Positions 38,232 to 50,449 of a stretch of DNA of 51,561 nucleotides are shown in pieces. The DNA comes from Hofstenia miamia (Eukaryota; Xenacoelomorpha; Acoela; Hofsteniidae), in assembly GCA_900660155.1 (NCBI GenBank), contig CABFPE010000212.1, positions 280,096 through 331,656 on the forward strand, given 5' to 3'. Under the pieces are notes generated by a model, which saw only the letters and a program-made list of their open reading frames with translations, was not told the origin of the DNA and made no database searches. A program made the position numbers and the translations under genes. Each line of letters begins with the position of its first letter. The first letter of the stretch is position 1.

Positions 38232-39720
38232 TTAGAGATGAATGGAAACTACTTTTTCATTTTCAGGTTTTGCATTGTCACAATGATATTGAGGAAGGGA
38301 TGTTGTAATATCATTGGCTGTTAATTGCAGTAGAATCAAATTCTCATATTTTGGCTTTCTGTGATTTGTTTGCATGTCCTCCTCTTGCAGTTGTGTGGTT
38401 ACTGCTTTCTTGATTTCATTTATTATTTTTTGTTTTTCGACGTCAGAATCTTCATCTGATTCTTGGAATGCTACCTCCTTTTGGGTCAGCATGTGTGGCG
38501 CCTGTAACTTGCTCTCTTTTCTGGCATGGAAATCAATTTCGTGAGATTGCATGTCATTTCTATTCTCTTCTTCTTTTAAGCAGAGCAGTATCAATTTATC
38601 TTTGAGTTGTTCCAATTCTCTCTCCCGTCTGTAGGTCATTGTCTGTTTGTTCTTTCTAGTTCTTGATTTTTCTCTTGCCATCACTGGTTTTCTTCTAGAA
38701 ACCTTTTGTTGGACTCTGACAATTGGTGATTAAGGATTTTAATTTCATTTTGAAATAACTGATTTTGTTCTTCTAATTGCATTTCCATGTTTACTCTGAT
38801 TTTGCTCAATATTGATTTGTTTTGTCATTCCATTTCTTTGACCTTCTCAGTCAATTGTTCTAATTGTTGTCTTAGGGTTTCCTCACTCTCTTCACTCTTT
38901 TTTAACAACACCATTATCTCTAGTGGGTTTGTGTCTATGGGGTTTGTCTCTGGGGGTGAACTAAAAGATTGTAGTTCTGTATCTGTAGCATCTGTTGCTG
39001 AATTCTCACTGAAGTATGGTGATTATCAAATTGTTCTGGGAGTTACTGCTTTCGTTGCAGTTTTCTTTGTGCTTCCTTTTCTGGTTTTTGTCATTTTTTC
39101 TTCCTTCTGGGTGTATTGGCTTTCCCATATCTAGGTTGTGATTCCAGGTTCTCAGTGAAGTACATTTGTTTGGTTCAGGGTATCTCTCTTCATTTCATTG
39201 ATAGTTGGTTTGTGTAACAACTCATTGCTTTCATACTTTCACTTATAGCCTATGCTGTCATTTTGTGGGTGGTTTAACTGAATGTTTCTTCTGTAGGTTT
39301 GCTGTTCTTGGCTGTCACGGTCGCCATGTAATATCCTCTACCAGGCATTATCACTGTTTATCTACTGTTACTTTATAAAGTTAGCTGTTTTATTGCGGGT
39401 AAGGATTTACTTGTTGTTACTGCTTGACTAGTTTCTTCTGTTATCTTATATAACCTTGATTAACTGTTCACTTTTTAGGTGACGAAGCCATGCTGAACTC
39501 CCTATAATCATCTGCCCAAAGCAGATCTCCACATCCAATTTCATCATTCCATCCAATACTTGAGTGCCACTTCTCAGCTCAATCAAGATAGCTTATGTGT
39601 ACCCTACATTAGCTCAGTGCTTACTCAAGACATGACACAACTCAACATAAATTCTATTGTGTGAAAGTGTTATGTCTGTTTGCAACCTGAACTGTTACTA
39701 GTTGTTCATTAAATATTACA
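38232..39720 (-). mobile_element. Gypsy-type LTR plus gag fragment, separate fossil
   Basis: Minus strand: an LTR (39720-39327, 394 bp) beginning TGTAATATT and ending ATATTACA, with a TATATAAG box inside. A primer-binding site TGGCGACCGTGACAG follows at once (39326-39312), of the type used by Gypsy elements primed by tRNA-Arg. Then a charged, glutamine- and lysine-rich coiled-coil gag-like region runs to 38232. No pol can be tied to it with confidence; it sits between RNase H and integrase of the larger fossil, so it is probably a later insertion now truncated. Broken. Confidence 0.65.
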
Positions 39721-39764
39721 TTACCAAAATGTATTGGCTTATTTAAATAAATTCTATTCAAACA

Positions 39765-40045
39765 ACTTCCTAACCTACATTTATACTTACTACATGTATG
39801 GTCATTATATTGGTCGATTATAAGTCATAAATTTAGATCTAAAATAATATTAAGATAATTCCTAGGGTTTGGTTATCCAACCATTTGTTGACAGTTAATT
39901 ATCTGATACATGTAGAAAGGAAATGCTAGTTGGCTAATCAAGAGAAAACCCCTACACCTAACATAAGTGCACTTTCATGATCTGGCACAGGGACCCTAGA
40001 ATCATTCCCTGTGATGTATCCAGACCACTACTAAACACCACTCGA
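39765..40045 (-). repeat. Dispersed repeat, inverted copy 1
   Basis: Read on the minus strand, this block matches 41655-41945 on the plus strand in order and spacing: AGTAGTGGT, GTGCACTTA, GTAGGG..TTTTCTCT, TTTTAGATCTAAAT and TGTAGGTTAGGAA. Diverged; family unknown. Confidence 0.6.
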
Positions 40046-41654
40046 TTAGCTCAACATCGTATTAAATAATCAAACTGTTAATAAGCTGAAAAATAAGAAT
40101 TCTAAGTAAAATTCTTTATCAAATTCTTACAATAAGTTTCAATGCATTTATAGTAATTCAAAAGAAGTACCTGTTGATTCAAATTTAAACTTCTGCCAAG
40201 ATGGCGGCTATAAAATAATGTAAGCATTGTTTTGTCAAAAGTATTTTTATTGACAGATACAAATATCTCTTTTTTGACACATATTTTATTCTTGGTTGCA
40301 TTTTACAAATTAATCTGAAATAATAGCAACTGATCTGATTATAATATTTTTTAATCAACTCCTTTTCAATCTTACTCTCTTCTGTGATGTTTGCAGCTTT
40401 TTTCTGATTAATTTTGGATGATGCTACAATGTCATTAGATTGGCATTAGTGTGTTGTTTGCCTTTCCTGTGTAGAATAGTAAAATTAAAGTTGGTTAAGT
40501 ATTCAATCCAGCATGCATTAACATTTGAGTAATTGCCTTACATTTTTTTAGATCCAGCTTATGCTGGAGTCATCAGTTCATTTGGTAAAGTGTGTTTGTC
40601 CTAAAAGGAAGTAACAAAATTTTTTCAGAATTTCAATTAATGAAACCATTTAAACTTTTGTGGACCTATAATTCAGTTCTTCTGGTTTAAGTGTGTGACT
40701 GAAAATTTGAATAGAATTTTCAATTATGTCAATTATTTGGTTCAAAGCATCACCAATTGCTACTGAGCCATCATTGCAATCTAGTATGAACTCCTTAGAA
40801 AAATCTAGAGTTTTTAGGCAAGGAAAATTTTTTAGTTCCAATTTGAGATTGTTATGTTCTTCTTGGTGTTACCATGTCCATTCAAATGGTACTTTGGATT
40901 TTAGTAAGTTTGACACATATATTGTCTTTTCAGATATATTTGAAATAAAGGCTTGGTAATAATTAAGAAAGCTGAGAATGTGTTGAATGTTTTTTTTATT
41001 GTTGGGTGATGTAATTTTTTCTATGGTATTGCAGGCATTTTCTTTCAGGCAGATTTTGCTTTTTTGGATTTTTCTACTAAGAAATATTAGTAAAGGTTGT
41101 AAATTTTTGCATTTGTTAACACTAACCTTTAGACTGGATGTTTTTAGTAGATGAAGAGTTTTATTTATTTTTGTAATATGTTCAGCAGGTTTTTCAATGT
41201 GACAATTATGTCATCAATGTAAGGCATGATAACTTCATCTAGTTTGTTGTATTTTTCTGTAGCACTTTTTTAAAGTAATGCTGAAATATTATGGGGTAAT
41301 GCATAACCTGAATGTAGCATAATCCTCAAATCATTCTGCTGATTCCTCAGATTCCTGCAACCAAAAAGAATAAGATTAAAAAGATATCAACAAAATCAAA
41401 TCAAAATTATTTGCATGATTATTTTTAATAAGATTTTAAATATAATTAAATGTATAAGCAGTTGCCTGTCAAAAATCTGATGATGATCTCACTCTTTGTT
41501 AATTTTAATTCAAACAGCAGCAAGTACTTGTTTTAAGAATACTATTAATAGAATGAACACAATGTAAATTTGATGAATTAAATTCCTCAGAATTGGTTAC
41601 ATTTTCTCTTGGTTTTCAGTTTGAATTATAACTTACAGTGTCTAGCTCAATGAT

Positions 41655-41945
41655 TTGTGCATAGTAGTGGTGAGGAGTCCATGACAGTGATGATTTTATG
41701 TTCTATAGCCCTGACTACAATGTGCACTTAGGTTATGGATACAAGTAGGGTTTTTCTCTAGTTGTTTAGCTAGCTATCAATTGATTGTGTCTACATATAG
41801 TAATAAATTTTAAGAAATCAAGTTATCAAATGTAGGAAATATCTTATTACTTTTAGATCTAAATTATTGACAATAAGTTGACTGATAATAAGACTGTATT
41901 ATTATTAATTTCTGTTAACTAGTTGTAGGTTAGGAAACTGCAATT
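41655..41945 (+). repeat. Dispersed repeat, inverted copy 2
   Basis: Plus-strand partner of 39765-40045. It lies inside the RT region of the long Gypsy-type fossil, so it arrived after that element. Confidence 0.6.
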
Positions 41946-42700
41946 ATTTATGTGATAGTTTAAAACATTTAGTTGTGATAATGTAAAATCTAGTGTTTCT
42001 ATTTGATATTTACATTGATAATATTGCAACTAGTGTCTTTCCTGGTTGTAGAGCCTTTTATATGGCATTTATTAACAATGGCAGTTAACTATGTGTCATG
42101 AACATTATTAGCACCATCACAATAAATTAGGGTAGACATAATCTTTGTAGTTTGAGCTGAGTTGTTGGAGAATTGGAATGCACAAATGGATTAGATTAAT
42201 TGGTGTTTGATTATTCAGCTTTGGGAATGAGATGCTACATGAAGGCCATGTAAACCCATTCACAGTGTCTGTAGAGGGTGATAAAGGCTGTTTCTTCAAT
42301 ATCATTTTGCACCTTGGCACCTGCCAATATGCCTTACAAAGTTCTAGGATGGTGAAACATGAATTTTGGCAGGAGGTGTATAAGATTTTATCAATGTGAG
42401 GTATAGAGTAGGCATTTTGTTTTGTGATGCTATTTAATTTACAAAAGTCTGTGGATAGACAGTATTTATCATTCTGTTTAATAAAGATGATTGGAGAAGC
42501 ATATGGGCTTTTAGATGGTTGAACAGTCCTATTTTTTAATATATCTGTGATAATTTTTTAATATTTGTGCTTTTGATGTTCTGACACTTGATCAACTTGT
42601 TCTCATATGGTATTGTTATGTATGGTGTCAATACAATGCTCTTCACCTATTGCATTCCCAATACTAATGGTTTTGAAGTTGAATATGGAAAATGTTTTAG

Positions 42701-43576
42701 TCTTTTGGTCATATGTTATTCAGTTCCTTAATTTCATTAGCTGAAAGATGAGGATGTGTTATGTTATTTAGAGATGGAATGCTATTCAATTCATTGTTTG
42801 ATCCCATTATATTGAGCAAAAATATCAATTTTGGGGCGCAAAGATCTCTTATATTATCTAGTGTGATGATGATTAATCAATTATTTTTGTTTAATATTAC
42901 AGTTATGGGTTTGTTATTTCAACATTTTAAGATGGATGTGAGTATGACTACATTTTTTGTTTTCATGCCTTGTTGGTTGTTAATCACAATGTTAGAGTTG
43001 AGTGTAGAAAAGCACCAGCTGAAAGGTTTGATTTTTATGGTTGGAGTATTATTTGTTTATTGTCATCAGATTGCAGAACTGTTGTAATGTCTTTGTTAGC
43101 TGGATTATTTGTTAATTTCCTATCCATAAAATTGATGAGACAATGGTATTTCTCAAGGAAATCATTGCCTAATATTAATTGTGTGCCTAATATTAATGTG
43201 TGATTTGTGGTGTCTACAATTAAAGATCATGGCTATTGTAAAATCAATGTCATTTATTACACCTTTTGTATCAAGGTAATCTTCTGAGACATTAATTAAA
43301 TAATGAGTGTTCAGTTTAATATTTGATCTATTGATGCTGATTTGGTTCCTGTGCAACTGAGAGTCAGTGCTTTAAGTAGTGTAAATCATCTTTGCATTCA
43401 GAGCTAGATACATAAATTTCACTATTGCTGTGTAGTAACAACCCTCATTGGCTATCAGCTGGATGGTCTTAGTGCAATTTGGGCTATTGTGACTTTTCTG
43501 TCCACACTTTTTGCAGTAGACCTTATTCAAATGGTTTTTGGTGATTTGTCAGTGGACAATGTTTCAGCTTTGTTTT
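42701..43576. repeat. 876-bp block, first copy of a near-identical tandem pair
   Basis: Repeats at 43578-44453 with only a handful of single-base differences; the two are separated by one N at 43577. Looks like two alleles placed in series by the assembler. Confidence 0.88.
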
Positions 43577-43577
43577 N

Positions 43578-44453
43578 TCTTTTGGTCATATGTTATTCAG
43601 TTCCTTAATTTCATTAGCTGAAAGATGAGGATGTGTTATGTTATTTAGAGATGGAATGCTATTCAATTCATTGTTTGATTCCATTATATTGAGCAAAAAT
43701 ATCAATTTTGGGGCACAAAGATCTCTTATATTATCTGGTGTGATGATGATTAATCAATTATTTTTGTTTAATATTACAGTTATGGGTTTGTTATTTCAAC
43801 ATTTTAAGATGGATGTGAGTATGACTACATTTTTTGTTTTCATGCCTTGTTGGTTGTTAATCACAATGATAGAGTTGAGTGTAGAAAAGCACCAGCTGAA
43901 AGGTTTGATTTTTATGGTTGGAGTATTATTTGTTTATTGTCATCAGATTGCAGAACTGTTGTAATGTCTTTGTTAGCTGGATTATTTGTTAATTTCCTAT
44001 CCATAAAATTGATGAGACAATGGTATTTCTCAAGGAAATCATTGCCTAATATTAATTGTGTGCCTAATATTAATGTGTGATTTGTGGTGTCTACAATTAA
44101 AGATCATGGCTATTGTAAAATCAATGTCATTTATTACACCTTTTGTATCAAGGTAATCTTCTGAGACATTAATTAAATAATGAGTGTTCAGTTTAATATT
44201 TGATCTATTGATGCTGATTTGGTTCCTGTGCAACTGAGAGTCAGTGCTTTAAGTAGTGTAAATCATCTTTGCATTCAGAGCTAGATACATAAATTTCACT
44301 ATTGCTGTGTAGTAACAACCCTCATTGGCTATCAGCTGGATGGTCTTAGTGCAATTTGGGCTATTGTGACTTTTCTGTCCACACTTTTTGCAGTAGACCT
44401 TATTCAAATGGTTTTTGGTGATTTGTCAGTGGACAATGTTTCAGCTTTGTTTT
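43578..44453. repeat. 876-bp block, second copy
   Basis: Second member of the pair described at 42701-43576. Confidence 0.88.
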
Positions 44454-46009
44454 TGGTGTCCACTGATAACAAATTATTTTTTTGTATTTGATTGTTTACT
44501 TGTTTTCATAATAAATGGCTTTACATATCATGATTTTTGGAATGACATATTATTTTGTATTGGCTGCACACTGCTTGGAGCATGGAAGTTATCATGCAAG
44601 TTTTGGATCAATAATTAATAGTTCAATTTGATTGATGAATCTAGTGTAAGGTAATAGTAGTATGCTTGGCCTGTGAAAAAACTGGGAAACTGTGCAAGTG
44701 CATGTTCCTGTCCAGTATGTTGAACTGTAAGGTTTTATTAATATGAGAAGAACCCCTTCTCAAATTTAGGTGAGGTGCTGTCAGATTTTCCAGGAAAATA
44801 AGGGGGAGGAATTCTAAAATTTAGGTTTTCATCAATTACAAATTTGATAGGAATTTTTTGTATTTAATTGTGAAGTTTCAATTACTTTTAGTCTAATATT
44901 ATCATATTTAGTTTGTTATTTAGATTATTGAAAATAGGGTTATGAATAGATGATTGAGGGAATTCTTCCCTTTGTAATGTAAATTTGCTAATGGTTATAG
45001 GCATAGATTGAAGATGATTTGAACTTTTTACAATGGCTGGGATTTATATATTTTGATGTTCTGTGTTTGGGTAATAGGAATTGGTTAATCTATAATATTC
45101 AGAGTTTGTATTGTGTGCAAATTTCCTTTAATCTTATGCAAATTTTTCAGATAAATTTCAGTTGTGTAAACCTGTTGATGCAACAGCTTATTTTTTGCTT
45201 CTTATGAGATCAAGTGGCTTGTGACTTGGATATTATGCTTGTCGCACTCTTTAACTTGTTTTAAAAGACTTGAATTGTTTTCAAGAACTTTGTATCATTA
45301 TTTATGTGTGCTTGGATTTCAGCATGTAGATGTTTCTTTTGTTTTCCAATCTCTTCAAATTCCTTAAGGAGGCACTGGTTTTTTTCAATTAGGTTTATTC
45401 CTGTAAAATTTTGTTTTTTTCTTGTTTTTTAGATTGTGATTTTGTTTAGGAGGATTCAGTTCTCTTGGGGGATTACATTAAAATATTTGCAGTTTTTGAT
45501 TTGTATTTCTTCAATTTGTTCTTTCAGTTATTTTATCTCAGTTTCAAAGGAGAGAACTTTTTCTATGAGTTGCTCCTTAGTGAGGGAATCATATTGTAAA
45601 AGTGCAGTTTGACTGGTTTCAACTTTCCTTTGACCAGTGTTTTGTATTGTTTTTTCTTCTTATTGTTAAAGAGACTTCATAGAGTACAGCCTTAGCTAGT
45701 ATTTACCAAATAGGTAAGGTTAGTATAGGTTTTGTAAAAATAAAATTTTTGTTTCTCAATGGCATCTTTTTTTATTTTTCTACACATAACTGGTACTCAA
45801 AATATAAGAAGCTTGTGCAAGTTCTTTTATCATCACTGTACCAAAAAACTAGAATGCCTCATTCCTGTTAATATTCACAGACCATACTATTAGTAAATAT
45901 TAATATTAATAATAATATAATACTAATAATAATAATAATTATAATAATAATAAAAAACTTTATTAAGCTGGTTAGGGTGAAACAAAACAAAAATTAAAAA
46001 ATTGAATCA

Positions 46010-46640
46010 ATCAACAATGGGAGCAGTCACACAGGATGGAATACAAGATGTCTTCCAACAGGTGGGATAGTGCTTAGAGGAGTAAATAAAGGAGTAAAGA
46101 TGCTCTAAATGGATAGAAAGCATGGAAGAGGTTTCATGAAATACAAAGAAGGGACACTGTCAGGATAGAAAGGACCAGACAACTTGCAAGATTTAAGCAT
46201 AAGAGAAATATCATGGGTAATGAAGTCAATATCACAAAGTTGGATTAGCAGGGAGACAGCAGGTGGAACAGAGCACATGTAGGCAGATTCAGAGAAGTTA
46301 GAGGCAAAATAAACATTGAACAGATCTGCTTTCTCCAGGTCAGAGTGAGCAGAAAGAAGATTCCATTTCAAATTTGGGGATCTCTGGCTTGGAATGAAGA
46401 GAATGCAGGAAGGAATAAGAGTCTTTAAGAGAACCAGACAAGAAGATAGACAGAAGAGAGACTTTTTCAAGTTCCATAAAATTGATAACATCTTCTGTGA
46501 GAGAAGCATTAGTACCTTAATGGTACTTGTAAGACGCCAAATTATTCAAGGAGTGAACAGTAAGCAATGAGAAATAGAAAGGAAGAGAAGCACACTTTTT
46601 CTGCCAATGAGGAACATAAGAAGAAGGTGAACTAATTGTA
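46010..46640 (-). mobile_element. LINE relic, region between endonuclease and RT
   Basis: Minus strand. KADLFNVYFASNFSES (near 46335-46285) is the loop preceding the RT in many LINEs; CDIDFITHDISLMLKSCKLS then PDSVPSLYF follow (46240-46130), matching the usual D-V-x-x-x-L-x-x-L ... GPDxIP pattern with some loss. It ends before the RT proper. About 115 bp at its 5' side (46510-46625) recur at 49612-49730. Confidence 0.7.
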
Positions 46641-46979
46641 GAGTCACTCAGGTAAATTTTGTGATTATTATTTCTTGATTTTATATTTGCAATGACATCA
46701 GTATGACATAAAGCCTCATTTTGGTTTTAGTTTATGAAAATAATTTACTGTCCCCTTGATTTGGTGTTACATATTATTGTTGATCAAATTGAATTGTGCA
46801 GGAATAACATAACATGATTATCTTATGATCTTTAGTTGTAAACAAAGACAGGTAATAATTTGAATTGTATAAATTGAGCAAAAATGTAGAGAATGGTTAA
46901 TAGATTTTATTTAGCTACTACTACCATTTAACTTTTATTTTATTAACTTTCTTTTTTATATGCTAATAACTGTGTAAGT

Positions 46980-49200
46980 TACAGTGACAACTTGGGAGTA
47001 CTTTCCTCAAGTTCTGGTGCAACATGTAGCCCCTAGAAATTCATCTAACCCAAATTGTGGACCATTAAGGTTATGTATAGGGCTATGTAGAGGAAATAAT
47101 AAAACTTTCAATCTCTTTCAACAAGTACATGCACCAATAACTGATTACACTGTGATGATATTATACCATTGGTTAGCACAAATGCATGGCAACTACATAC
47201 TAGTATTTAGTGAGCTGAGAGATAACAATGCAAATGAGATGTTTATTTTTAGTGATAAGAGAGATAATAAAATGTGTGATACAGAATTGTGTATTCACAA
47301 GGAGCCATTTGACATCAAACTAATTGTAGTAGACACCTCAGATCACCAATTGCCCTATGATCTCATATTAGGGAATGACTTTTTAGAATGTAATGCATGC
47401 ATTATTGACTACAAAAGTAACACAATTTCTATTAAGGATTAAGAAGCAATGCAATTAGCCACTATGCCAGACAAAGAAATATATTTTAAGTTATGCTGTT
47501 GTTACCAACACCCACATTACCAGAGATGTCATGATAGCTGGACAATGAGGTAAATATGTAAGCAGAGTAACACCTGACTTATGCCACTTTCAATGTGGAA
47601 AAATTTATGTAATGGTTTTAAATAGTTCTAGATTTCCTGTATGATATGATATATCCCAGTTGGAAATAGTGGGTGTCCTAGTTCAGATAGAAAGTGTTAA
47701 TACTTCTCATTTCTTGATATGCACAGTAATTCACAATCTTGATGAACCTTCTAGTTCAATAAAAATCCCTACAGTGAATGAAGATACTCATCCTCATCTG
47801 GATAATGAGGGGAAACTATCATTGATTGCAGTTTTGAAAAGCAACAATGAGGTTTTTAATTACAGAATGATTAGTGTTGGTCAAGCCATAGGAGAAGAAC
47901 ATGTGATAGAAACAAAGCATGATAAACCAATTTGCTTACCTGTAAGAAGGGTGCCAGAAAATTTAAAAGTAGAATTCAAAAAATACTCAGTGATTTGATC
48001 AAAAGCAGAATAATTCAAGGAAGTAATAGTCCTTATGCTGCTCTGATTGTTTTCATCAGGCAGGGAGAGAAATATCAACTCTGTATAGATTTCAGAAAGC
48101 TGAATAATGTAATGATCAAAGATGGGTATCCTCTCCCAAGAATCAAAGATTTGATATATGATGCCAGTAAATATAAATTCTTCTCCTGTTTGGATTTATG
48201 TAAACTGGCAAGTGCCAATGAGACCCTCAGATATCCCAAAGACTGCCTTTATTATGCCATATGGTCTTTACAAATGGAAATACATGGCTTTTGACTTATG
48301 CAATGTGCCAGCTACTTTTCAGCAATATGTGACTAAAATTCTTAAAGACAAGGCTAACATGATTGGTCCTGGAATCTCTGCATAGATTGATGACATTTTG
48401 GTGGCTAGTGACACCTTTCCTGAACACTTAGATAAATTAACATATACTCTCAAATTGCTGTAGAAAGCTGGCCTTAAAGTGAATGGCAATAAATGTTCAT
48501 TATTGCAAACCAAATTCACTTACCTAGGAAGGGTTATTGAACATGGGAAGATATTGATAAAAACAAATGCAAAGGATTTTCTTGAAAAGATTGAGACACT
48601 GAAAAGCTGAAAAAACGTTCAATGGTTAATTGGTTTCCTAAATTCCTATGGGATGCTTCTCCATGATTTGGCTGATAAAACTAAGAACATCTCACATTTA
48701 TTGAAAAAATCTACTGAATTCAAATGGACATGGAATGAGCAGGATGCCCTAGAACAAATAAAATGTGAGCTGAAAAAATTCCATCCTTAGATAGACCCAA
48801 CTACAGCAAAGATTTTATAGTTGATTGTGATTCAAGTACCATGGCAATCATTGGAGTATTAAGTCAAGAAATCAATGGAATTGAGAGTCCCATTCAAAAC
48901 TTTAGTTGCAAATTATGATCAGCAGAAAAAAATTATGGAGCACTAAATGTGAAATGTTGGCATTAGTTGAATCCTTGTGAAAATTTTGGTACTTTATTCT
49001 GGGAGGCCCTTTCATAGTTCATACTGATAATAGTGCATTGGCATGGCTTTAAAAGTTTTCAGGAGATAAGTCCAATATTGTGGCTCAGTGGATTGAGTAT
49101 CTAAATGATTTTTCATTTTCCATCCAATGTCTGCCTGGCTGATTGCATTTAAATGCTGACTATTAGACAGCTTTGCCAAGTTATGAGAGAGATCTCAACA
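46980..49200 (+). mobile_element. Ty3/Gypsy-type pol fossil, plus strand
   Basis: Plus-strand LTR-retroelement remnant. Parts: aspartic-protease region ending LILGNDFLECNACIIDYKS (about 47290-47442), reverse transcriptase (about 47950-48430, with QLCIDFRKLNNV), RNase H (about 48790-49170, with HTDNSALAWL). Integrase and LTRs were not seen. Broken in roughly ten places. The protease-end motif is close to that of the minus-strand fossil at 43 kb, so the two belong to related lineages. It lies between two pieces of a minus-strand LINE. Confidence 0.8.
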
Positions 49201-49604
49201 AACCTGTAGGAGAGAAGATCCCTTTTGGATTTACTCCTCATGCTGAATATGAACTAATTCTGGAAATTAATGCAGATAGGAATGGAAAGGCCATTTTGCC
49301 TATTATGATAAGAGAAGGAATTTCTGAAGAATAAATAATACACCATCAACATCATGATCAAGTATTATCTGAGACTTAGCACCAAGAGATTAATGAAGCA
49401 ACTCTCTGGATCAATGCAAAGATGTTTAGAAATATTGAAAGTGAACAATGTGCCAGATAGAAATGAGATTTTCTTTAATTTACAATGACTATCTTATCCA
49501 GAGTGTGGATACAGACAATTTACTGAATCAGCTCACCAAGTTAAGAAAGAAGGATGAATTGTTCTGATCACTATTTTCAAACAAATCATGAGAAAACCAT
49601 AACA

Positions 49605-50420
49605 ATTAGTACCATAGTGGCATTTGTAAAACTCCAATTTATTCAAGGAGTGAACAATAAGGAATGAGAAATATAAAGGAAGAGAAGCACACTTATTCTG
49701 CCAATGAGGAAAATAAGAAGAAATAACTTGGTTTAAGAAGGCATACTAATCATCAACTGTGAAGAAATCACTAAAAACAGGGAGTGAAGATGAGAGAGCA
49801 GCATTAGTGATAGAAAGTCACTGTCAAGCATATTGTGGAGCATCTGGATAAGCAGTTGGAGAAGTAGAGTTGGCAAACAGATTTAGGCAGACAAACAAGT
49901 GATCTGACAGCTTAGCAGGAACATGGATTACAGATATGTCAAATATGTAATCAGGGTGAGAGCACAGAACCAAATCAAGCAGGGAGGAGCTGGAAATATG
50001 AGAAAATACAAATTGGTCAAGAGAAAAGAGGGCAAAAACTTATAAAACAGCAGACTCATAGGTGTCAGTAGAGTCAAGCATATTCCAGCTGACATTAGGA
50101 AGATTGGAGTCACTACAAACAAGAAAATGAGGAAAAATGGAAAAGCCAAGGTGATGAGAGAGACATTAACCAATATATGGTTAACAAAGTTTGTGATTCA
50201 AGCAATACCAATAGGAAACAAAGAGAAGCTGCCAGCAAGTTCCTTAAAAAGAAGGTTAAATATCTACAAGGACAAAACAAACAAAAACAACACTGATTAA
50301 TGCAAATGTAAAATAATAGAGGAATGGACAAATTAAACAACAAATTAGCAAACTAACAAAACAAGGAAACTAAACAAAAAGCAAACCAAAATCTAAATCA
50401 ATGTAATAAGTTTAACAGAC
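49605..50420 (-). mobile_element. LINE relic, endonuclease domain
   Basis: Minus strand. NVSWNMLDSTDTYESAVL near 50105-50045, SSSLLDLVLCSHPDYIFDIS (near 49990-49935) and VPAKLSDHLFVCLNLF near 49925-49870 give the C-terminal half of an APE endonuclease (pattern LDLV-x-C/T ... SDH). Frames are broken. Its 3' side overlaps in sequence with the 5' side of the LINE piece at 46.5 kb, and both run in the same direction, so they may be halves of one element or two copies of a family. Confidence 0.7.
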
Positions 50421-50449
50421 ACTCATCTACACATACTTACTGAGGCATT

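Larger units (their letters stand above)
37300..45700 (-). mobile_element. Ty3/Gypsy-type LTR retroelement fossil, long minus-strand copy
   Basis: Parts recognised in order: a coiled-coil gag region (about 45650-44450), a CCHC zinc knuckle CKKCGQKSHNSPNC (in both copies of the redundant block, near 43510 and 44390), a protease-end ILGNDFL motif (near 43170 and 44045), reverse transcriptase (about 42540 to 41190, with PYIDD), RNase H (40841-40400, ending in an IEYLTNFNFTILHRKGK-type tail), and integrase with a zinc-binding part and DDE core (about 37960-37390). It is broken in many places, interrupted by other repeats and by a second LTR piece, and clearly old. LTRs of its own were not identified. 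About 900 bp of its length is assembly redundancy. Confidence 0.8.

Noticed and set aside
38787-39134. Plus-strand 115-codon frame with hydrophobic segments
   Set aside because: Antisense to the glutamine- and lysine-rich gag-like coiled coil on the minus strand; hydrophobicity is a by-product of antisense reading.
42761-44080. Hydrophobic plus-strand open frames suggesting membrane proteins
   Set aside because: They are antisense to the gag-protease-RT region of the Gypsy-type fossil and are present twice only because of assembly redundancy.
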